Origin: Bryoerythrophyllum caledonicum
Lineage: Eukaryota > Streptophyta > Bryopsida > Pottiales > Pottiaceae
Assembly (NCBI GenBank): GCA_963971425.1
Contig: OZ020519.1
Span: 19,427,397-19,491,396, forward strand
Direction: 5' to 3'
Length of the DNA: 64,000 bases
A model generated the notes under the pieces. That model was not told where the DNA came from, made no database searches, and saw only the letters and a program-made list of their open reading frames with translations. The first letter of the stretch is position 1. Every line of letters begins with the position of its first letter. The translations under genes and the position numbers were made by a program. This document shows positions 56,213-64,000 of this stretch, one piece after another.

Positions 56213-59200
56213 TCAGAACCAAAATACTATCCATGGAGCCTCATCTGGTGGTTGAAGAATATGATCTAACCGGCAAGCAAGGGCAATGGAGTCTCTATCC
56301 AAGAGGCCGATCACTCGTTGGCTACTATCCACAACAGGAATTTGCCTCAAGCCCCGCCCTGCCATGAGACGTTGCGCAGCTCTTAAGCTCACGTCTTCCG
56401 TTGTTGTTACCACTTGCTTCAACCGCCTACTCTTAAATAATGCGGACACTGCCTTACTTTCCACCTGCTTCGTGAAAAACACAATAAAAAGAAGGCTTTG
56501 TGGTTTGAGGATTGCAGAAGCCCACCCGTACATTCACAATTGCTTCAGACGAAGGTGTCGTGAGCGACAGCTGTGATAAAAAAAAGGATGCAAAATCAAG
56601 AAAGGAAAAGAGATCCACATGCATACAAGGCCTCTTCTCAAGAGATCAAACCTCCATCTGCAGGTTGACGCTAATAGCATTCCCTGCAGCTTGCTGAATA
56701 TCAGCCAAAGTCAAAAGACCTGAAAGGCGCCGATTTGAGTCCAAAATAAGCACACACCACTCTTTCTCCCGCACCATGGCAGACATCGCCTCTCGCACAG
56801 TTGAGTCTGGGGACAGAGCGGCGAATCTCGTCTTCATGGCCATGGATACCGGTATCTCCTCTGCCAACAGCTCTTCGCTGATCTCAAAATTTGCTAAACA
56901 AAGAGACTCGTCAATGTTGCACAAGTCCTTGTTTTCCACGAACGCTTCGACAGTACCATCAGAGTTAGCGTAAACATCCGACGACTTCCTATCAATCGAA
57001 GCCAGAAGCGACGGCTCTTGTACATCCTCCGAAGTAGTAGCAGCTTGAAGACCCCCATTACCGGCACCATTGCTCTGGTAGCTCGGAGCATTGGGATACA
57101 GCACAGAAGATGATTCGGACGTGGTGCCTGCCTGGAGCTGCTGCGAGCCAGATGCAACAGACGATGACGACGACGGAAGAGCTGGTTCAGGCTTTGAGCC
57201 TGAGCGTTTGCTAGTATTCTTGGTGAACGAGGATGCAATCCAGGATGAAAGACCCACAGCCCCCATGAGAGGCAGAATAATACGGTAATCTCGAGTGAGC
57301 TCGAACAGAAGCAAGACGGATGTGAGTGGGACTTGGCATACTCCAGCTAACATGGCTGCCATACCCACCTGCACATGCGAGCCCAATGAATCAGCAGCAG
57401 CGTCCACATCCGAGAATGGCCAGGACAAGTATCCGAGACTCGGATGCTAAAAGGAAACAAAAACAGGAGAGGTGCATGAACAGTAGTCCACTACTCACCA
57501 ATGCATAAGCTTGAGGGGCAGCGACCCTCAGCCATTCCAAATGCAACGAAGGATCGGCGTGGGAGAAGACAGTCCTAGCAAGGCTTCCATATGCAGACCC
57601 AAGTGCCGCTCCGATGAACAGAGACGGGGCGTACATCCCACCCACCAATCCCGAACCACGGCACAGCGAAGTCGCAATCACTTTAACTCCGACCAACTGC
57701 AGCAGCAGCTCTACCGACGGACCTCGAACCCAAGGACGCGATTCCAATAGAACGTCCACATTCTCAAAGCCCCAGTACAGTATCTCCGGGTATGCCAGAG
57801 CAATCAAACCCACTGACAGGCCTCCCACTGGTGGCAGGAAGCCTGCCGGAATTCCGGTGGCTTTCCGCGCATTCTCAAACAAGGTCGTTGCATAAGCGCT
57901 CCCCTTGACAAGAGTCACCGACACGCCGCCACTCAAAATTCCCAGCAGCAGATACAACGGGAGCTCTGTTTTGACACAAACAAAAAAACAAAGAATCGAG
58001 ATTAAGACGTTCACTAGTGGCAAACATATGCACTCACAATGTAGTTGATTTTCCAAGTGTACCAGCAGGTGAGCGGAAGTCGTAAGCAGGAATCTTGAAT
58101 GCAGGGTCAGACCCCAATCCAGCCTGCGAAATGACACTGGCCAGTACAGAGCTCAGCAACAGCATGGCCGTGGTGAGCGACGGTGCTGAGTCTGAGGACG
58201 AAGGCCGCAACACTGATTCTAGCGCAAAAAAGCACCCTGCCACAGCCGCATTGAACCCTGACATTCCCATGAGCCGAAGCTGTTAGTACATCCATACAAG
58301 CCTGGCGACGGAAACTATTCCAATAAAACCATCGGGTTTGCAGGTGGGAGCGAACCTGAGGAGATTCCGGCAGCGGAGCCAGCAGCAACTAGAGACAGCT
58401 TGCGTTCGCGGCTGTTGCTCAGCACTGTGCCCACACCATTGGCGATGGAGGCGCCAATTTCAACGCTGGGACCTTCAGGGCCGAGGGAGCATCCAGTTCC
58501 TAACGTCACGGCAGCGCCGACTGCTTTCAGAAAGGCTCGGAGAACATCACGCACATCAGCCAACCGGTTGGACTTGGCCTCGAACTTGCCATCCTCCGAA
58601 TTGTCGTCTAAGGATTGACGCATCGTGTTGAGAATCCCAACCAGCACACCACCCCCAAATGGCACCGCAAGAAGCCGCTGCCACGTTTCATTCAGCGGCC
58701 GTGTTCTCAACCAAGCAGCTCCGCTCTCGGGTATGCCCTCCCACACTTCATCGTGGATCCCTTGCACCTACGAAAGCCATAAGAATACATCCACACCTAA
58801 GCCCTGCTGTTCTTGTCAAGGTCCACATCAATATAGAAGGGGAATGGGGCAGCGCACCGCAAGATTGAAGAGCACGACGCATCCACCAGTGAGGACGCCC
58901 ACAAGGCACGCCAACAAGACGATCACTCCCTCCGGTGGAAGCGACTCCTGCACTGCCAATGCTGTGTTCGCGGCGTAAGTCCCCACCAGGTTCCGAGCTG
59001 GAACTGCCTCCGAAACACTTCTCTCTTCATCCCTGTCGGGTGGTGCGCTATGCCTCCGCCACGCTCTTCGTCCACGCTCCCTGGAGCCACAAGGCAAACA
59101 CCCTCCGAAGGGTGGTGCCAACGAACCAGATTTTCCATGGCTCCCCTTCACTCTTGCTCTTGTCTCCCCGCTCTGCTTACTCCTCCATTCCACCTTCCGT

Positions 59201-59295
59201 TGCAGGTGGTGTCCCCATCTTGCATTGCCCACACAAATCCCGAACTGCAGCGCTAATAGGCTTGACCGACCAACCAAACTAGAGGCTGGAGGCAT
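56213..59295 (-). CDS. CLC-E: CLC-e-type chloride channel with two CBS domains
   Basis: Six exons on the minus strand: 59295-58858, 58767-58356, 58257-58063, 57965-57499, 57368-56652, 56464-56213; phases agree and give 826 aa. The N-terminus is Ser/Arg-rich with few acids, like a plastid transit peptide. The membrane part has the first helix (VIVLLACLVGVLTGGCVVLF), GTGCSLGPEGPSVEIG with the gating Glu, GSGLVGGMYAPSLFIGAALG, and QVPLTSVLLLFELTRDYRI. Two CBS modules follow after a long Ser-rich linker (about 130 residues). The PQAYALVGMAAMLAGVCQV and ESLCLANFEISEELL stretches match Arabidopsis CLC-e better than CLC-f as I recall them. CLC-e is a thylakoid anion channel linked to chloride/nitrate balance and photosynthetic regulation. 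The predicted C-terminus (PPDEAPWIVFWF) is a short tail that may reflect a missed splice. Confidence 0.9.
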
Positions 59296-61295
59296 TGAAG
59301 AGTCCTAAAGCCCCCACATCACTCTCCCCTCTCCCTTCGCCTTCTCGGAGATCCATACACTGCCATGCGACAACCAACATAATGATGTCAATTCCTAGAA
59401 ACAAAAACCTCTGCTTGAGGATCAATTCTAGCACGGCACAGAAGAACCTAAGAAGCAATCATGTTATTGTCAAGATACGAAGACAACCGATGCTAGTCGG
59501 CGATAGTTACAGAGATTGCAGCTTTGTAAGGACCCCCCAGATCCGCATTCACGACATCCCTGTAAACGACACCATGAATTGCGAACATTGCCATAGAGAG
59601 ATTTACCGCTCCCTCACTAACATGAGTTCCAACTTCCACGCATAAAACCTTTAGAAAACAAATACCTAATTGTCAAAAGAATTGCATAGAGCTACACATG
59701 TCCATGTCCTCCACATTACGACTCGGAAATACATGAAACTGATCAGATTATATAGAGAAAACTATTGTCACGAAATGGACATACAGCCGAATGACACCCT
59801 TCTCTTCAATGCAGGTAACCAAGTGCATGGAGTCACAACCGTAAGACCTCAGCTCTATAGTACTCAAGCATTGGAACCATTGCCTAGATAGTCATAATAG
59901 CACACTTCGGCTAACCACTTTGTACTCTAAGTAATCATCAAAAAATCTCCACAGGCAAAAGCCAAAAATGAAAAAATGGAACAACAAAACCAATCTTTCG
60001 GATTCAAACAAGAGCTGTTCTGGTACCACCAGCCGAAGTTTAACCTCTTTCAGGTGGCAAATTGAGGGCAAAGAAAACCCTGGGTTGGTAGCCAGAAACC
60101 AATGACAGCCATGAATCAACAGCACCGGAGACCTGATGATGAGCATACTCGCTGCCTCAACCAAGACAAGAATTGATGTTTAAAGAGAACAAGTAGTAAG
60201 GTAAAAGGAGTGAAGAATCGCTTACTAGCAGTGGTAAGGTAGGGAACGAAGAAGAATTGCAGGCAGGGAGAAGCTGGAGGCCTTGGATGAGGAGATGGGG
60301 CTTTGGAATGAGTGTCGGATGGACGCCACAGCTGCGGCACCGCTGCACCCCACATTGCAATACAATAAAAGTTGCACTTCGCAACACAGCACTTCAGACG
60401 CGCTTCAGACAAGCGAAATGTAAAAACAGCCTAGATGATGTCTAGCATCATCTACTACGGTCGTAGACTTCGCAATCGTTCAGTCGCTGGTCTGAAGTGG
60501 ACCTCCGAATGCTAAAAGGCAAGAAAAAGGTGGTGTTCGCTCGCTCACTCACTTCTGTCTATGCTCCTTGCACTTTCAATCTACACTCATCCCTCCCATG
60601 AATTTTGACTTTCGGCCTCACAACTTGATCATAGTGTGAAGTAGTCCTTAGTATTTAAGTACCATACATGAGGATAAGGTTTGCCAATAAAATTTGGAAA
60701 AAAAAAAACTACCAAATTTTTTGGAATTTGTTTTCAATTACATCAATTTTTAATTTGGAAGAAAATGGGATTTGAAGGATTTTTTTTTGTCATGTTTCCA
60801 TTTATAGAAATAACTAATTATTCAACATTGTAGTGCCAAAATTAACCATCAAGTACTGTGTGAACCCTACCACTAAATGTAAACAACCATACTCTATTGA
60901 TTATGATGTTTAGTATAATCCTACTATACAATCTGTAAATGCAATAATTTTTACTCTTGATGAATATTGTAACCAACCATATTGACAATGATCACCCTCT
61001 TTGAGTTGTTCTCTTAATTTAAAAAATTCAAAAATAAAATATTGTAGCGCTTTCAAATCAAATAATGTGGTTAAATTAAACATCATAATCAATGTACTGA
61101 GAAGACACTAAAAGCCTAGTCCAACAGTATTTGTTAAGTCCAATAATTTGTAGAACTGGAATGCTAGAATGTGAGTAGTGAGCAGTGAGCAGTGAGGAGA
61201 TTTTTTTTTGGATTCAATAACCTATGACCACGGAATTTTGATGATTTACGGTGTGTAATCTTACTGTACAACCTATATCCGTGAAAGATTAGAAA
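59296..61295. other. Upstream region of CLC-e, no further gene
   Basis: About 2 kb. The first 1.1 kb may hold the 5' UTR and promoter. Two small hairpins stand side by side at 60,432-60,454 (tagatgatg, tctag, catcatcta) and 60,455-60,466 (ctacg, gt, cgtag). From 60,650 the DNA is AT-rich without recognisable content. Confidence 0.45.
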
Positions 61296-61379
61296 TTATT
61301 TATAGCAAAAATTGTGGGAAAGAACCATAGAAATCATGTCTAAAATGGAGTGGAATGAATGAAGAAGGATGAATGAATA

Positions 61380-61835
61380 GCAAGGATGAATGTGGATGAA
61401 TGCATCATTTTCACCAAGCTTCTCCATAGAACTATTACCCTTGTTATCCTTTGCGTCTTTTGTCTTCTCAGGCGCCTTTAAATCTTTGGTCTCCTTGCCC
61501 TTCTTAGAAGTCTTCTTCGACACAACATGCGATGGGGCAACCACATTCGTGTCATCATCTGAATCCTCCTTAGGCACTTGGGTTGGAAGAGCCTGGATTG
61601 CCTTTTCATCTTCCTCCTCGCTTGGAACAAACTTTTTTGAGCATTCCAAGTACCATGGACAAGCGGTGAGCTCGTTCGAATTGAAAGCACGTGTCTGCCA
61701 GGTGTAAACATATAAGTCTCTTTAAGGGACTTCTCCGTCCAAGCTTCAAAAAAAATTGAGAAGGATTTCTTGTCGAGCACTTCTTTCCAAGGAGTTCTCT
61801 TTTGAAATACCTACATTAGATATATATCAAATTTT
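61380..61835 (-). pseudogene. Unidentified minus-strand relic with acidic and Lys-rich tail
   Basis: Minus-strand protein-like text reads TPWKEVLDKKSFSIFFEAWT and EKSLKETYMFT, then, after a frame change near 61,715, WQTRAFNSNELTACPWYLE and CSKKFVPSEEEDEKAIQALP followed by a Lys-rich stretch (SKKTSKKGKETKDLKAPEK). The frame change without splice sites suggests a pseudogene. Family not recognised. Two Cys (ACPW, ECSKK) may be part of a zinc site. Confidence 0.35.
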
Positions 61836-62152
61836 AGAGAGGAAATATTTCACAAACTTTTGGATACATAATCAGTTAGGACGACAACATAGATGACCAT
61901 CCCTTAGAGCTTTCTCGACACCAAAGAAGACAAATCCTCCATGTCTATTCCTCTTGTTATCCAATGGAATCCCTCATTAACGATATCATCTACCATTACC
62001 AGTACGTATGATAGATTCCTTCTTCAAGTTACCCATGGTCACCTAAATGGCCTCCTCAGTCCCAAGGAAGCTATACAAACCATGAACCAGAAGTACCGCC
62101 TACACTCTTCTATAAACGATCAGACTGACCAAGGAACTAATGAAGGATGTGT

Positions 62153-62400
62153 TCAGAATAGATACCGGTATTGTAGGCGTTGCAGAGCAATCCGAGTTCT
62201 TTCTTGTGAAGCGAAGGCCTTGGAGCGAGAGTATACACCAGACTTCCGGAATGTGAAATAGAATGCGTGATCCCAGAGTATGATGCGGTATTTTTCAATG
62301 TACTCTTCTATCTCGTCCAAGTCGTCCCGAGCCAAACGACAAGACCGTGTGAGCGAAAGGAGAGCGTTCGCGGTGAGCGGTGAGCAAAGATAGGATACCT
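62153..62400 (-). pseudogene. Short unidentified minus-strand relic
   Basis: Reads LARDDLDEIEEYIEKYRIIL then WDHAFYFTFRKSG on the minus strand, followed by a possible donor (GTGTATAC). Acidic helix plus aromatic segment; no family recognised. It may belong to the same decayed locus as the neighbouring fragments. Confidence 0.3.
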
Positions 62401-62897
62401 AAAATTAGGAATTTCAAAAAAATGCAAAATTTTCTATCTAAATTTGGATTTAAATATAGGTTTTTCAATTAGTGGTTGTCTAAATTTGGAAAAATATATG
62501 AACCTATTCTTGTGGAAAAGTTTTCAGCAACCCCTTTTGATGGTCGTAGGTGATATTTGACTCATCACAATTTCAAAGATAATCAATAAAATCTGGAAAT
62601 TAGAGGTCCTATTACCGTGGAACTAGTTGCAAATTTCACCTTCTGTGAACTGTAAATTTTAACCTTTGTAGATCCCAAATTACTCCGTTGGATGAAAAAA
62701 TGAGGGAGTTTTGAAGTTTGGAACAAATGAAACAAGAGAGAAATATACTAACATCACATTTGTGAAGTGGAATGAACATTGAATATGTAGATATATTATC
62801 CAAAAGAGATGCAAACATTATAGGAAGTAGAGAAGAACTCAACAATATTGGCTAGGTGTATGATACTTGGAATTATAAAAACATCCTTATTTATTGT

Positions 62898-63390
62898 CTA
62901 CCTCAAGTTACAAGTAAGCTTGTAGGAAAGAATTGCTCTTACTACGGACATGAGTTTGTTGAAGCTAAGTGTCGGGGCATGGACCAAGAAGTCCTTTTGC
63001 TCGTCAAGTTTGGACACAACCGCATGAACAAAGTATAAATGCTTGCAATTAACCCAAGACCGACCGGATCGGTTGGCCTTTGCCTGCATCGAATCAAAGT
63101 CCAAACATGTGCAAGCCGGAATTAAACCAAACGTAAGAATGTAGTGCTCCAAGGCATGGGTAGTGGAGGAGCCCACCTCCAGATCGACAATGCAGCCAAA
63201 GTCCTGGAAAGGGTACCATCGTGTGCTTCTGAATCACTGCCTTCACTGTAAGGGCGGACTCCCATCGTTGAAGTTGGGCAGCTATTAGGCGGCCAGAACC
63301 ACGCTTCACCGCTTTAATAAAACATGACGTAGGATGTGTGTCAGCATTCTCTAGGACTGGGTATGCAGCAAGGTCAATACCATCAATTAT
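62898..63390 (-). pseudogene. SWIM zinc-finger protein fragment
   Basis: The minus strand reads KRGSGRLIAAQLQRWESALT, VKAVIQKHTMVPF, then after a one-base frame change near 63,208 DFGCIVDLEVGSSTTHALEH and YILTFGLIPACTCLDFDSMQ, with WVNCKHLYFV and HAPTLSFNKLM. The Cys-x-Cys ... Cys-x-His arrangement (CTC ... NCKH) is the SWIM motif, found in MULE transposases, FAR1-like factors and other nuclear proteins. I recall multi-copy proteins ending in a similar CKHLY ... HAPTLS pattern in mosses. The frame change suggests a pseudogene, unless a tiny intron is present. Confidence 0.6.
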
Positions 63391-64000
63391 GGTCGATTGA
63401 AAGTGTCGGCGGGGAGACGCTTCTCGCTTTTGTGGAAGCTAGACACCGGCGCACTCAAGGGCAATGATCTTCGATCGCTTGAGATTGGTGCTCCTTTTAA
63501 CAAGCCATATTTAGGGAATACTATCTGGGCGAGGAAGAACCCACTTTTCGGAAGAGCCCAACACACAACGATGAATGTCGTCGGGGCAGAAATAAAACTC
63601 CTGTCGTTGATTTCTACCAGTGTGGTAGTTCGTCCAAATCCCTGTATATGTAGGACATGCAGTGAACACCATATTCATTATATTGGGAGATTGGAAGCCT
63701 CCCAAATATTATATGAAGCTTAAGTCGACCTAAACTTGTAAATGTTTAATGAATTTACACAATGAAATTTGTCCTATATACAATATGAGTACATATTCAG
63801 CTCGAGTCAAGGTGAATGTGCACAAATAATTTCTATTGGGAAAACCATTCATACCTTTCAAAGTCCTGGAAATCTCCAAATATAGTGAATATGGTGTTAG
63901 TGGCCTTTTTCTTCTGTATGATCTCCATTGTGCACTGCTTCTTTGAGATGGCTTGGAGAGCCCAACATGCTACACTAGTGCGATGTTTAGGTACTCGCTT
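63391..64000 (-). pseudogene. Upstream part of the SWIM-type locus, runs off the right edge
   Basis: An exon-like stretch from the edge to 63,855 reads KRVPKHRTSVACWALQAISK and IIQKKKATNTIFTIFGDFQD, and ends at a good donor (GAAAG then GTATGA). Further down, MVFTACPTYTGIWTNYHTGR and YFCPDDIHRCVLGSSEKWVL appear on the minus strand, with Cys/His spacing that could bind zinc. Frames are inconsistent between pieces. Probably the N-terminal half of the SWIM-type gene, damaged. Confidence 0.4.

Noticed and set aside
57511-59282. Plus-strand ORFs across the CLC-e exons
   Set aside because: Antisense shadows; the minus strand has consistent exons and channel motifs.
1-64000. tRNA or rRNA genes
   Set aside because: I saw no cloverleaf with plausible A and B boxes and no rRNA signature by reading; a tRNA scan was not possible.

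Overview
This window is nuclear DNA of a land plant, most likely a bryophyte and probably a moss. The evidence is intron-rich plant genes (a SUVR-type histone methyltransferase, an ARM/HEAT-repeat protein, a thylakoid-type CLC-e chloride channel), plant TTTAGGG telomere-type motifs, Ty3/gypsy elements, and decayed copies of SWIM zinc-finger and odd protein-kinase families that I associate with mosses. The organism call is inference. All exon boundaries were read by eye from GT/AG sites and reading-frame continuity.

Layout. 0-2 kb: minus-strand 5' part of a SUVR-like gene, running off the left edge. 2-5.9 kb: foldback-type element with two nearly identical 1.1-kb inverted arms. 6-6.5 kb: RING-finger relic. 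6.5-11.4 kb: 3' half of an old minus-strand Ty3/gypsy element (LTR, post-integrase ORF, integrase), cut off at 11.4 kb by a second, older inverted-repeat element (11.5-14 kb). 14.4-15.5 kb: protein-kinase-like pseudogene. 16.3-17.7 kb: duplicated copy of a divergent promoter plus the first exon of the ARM-repeat gene. 17.7-21.9 kb: decayed, mostly unassigned sequence.

21,945-43,187: a complete, very young 21.2-kb LTR retrotransposon with 2,199-bp LTRs, a perfect 5-bp target duplication (cctac), a PBS and a polypurine tract. It carries four small leader ORFs (three of them diverged tandem copies of one protein), a single-frame gag-pol of about 2,180 codons, and a large post-integrase ORF of 1,011 codons. 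The long ORFs are broken only by isolated in-frame stop codons, with no frameshift. This element is the best candidate for something undescribed.

43.2-64 kb: a minus-strand sulfotransferase-like pseudogene, then a 27-exon plus-strand ARM/HEAT-repeat gene (47,294-54,968; 1,059 aa) that converges on a six-exon minus-strand CLC-e gene (56,213-59,295; 826 aa). The right end holds fragments of a SWIM zinc-finger gene and other minus-strand relics. Only the ARM gene, CLC-e and perhaps the SUVR gene look like intact host genes; the rest is transposon sequence, duplications or pseudogenes.
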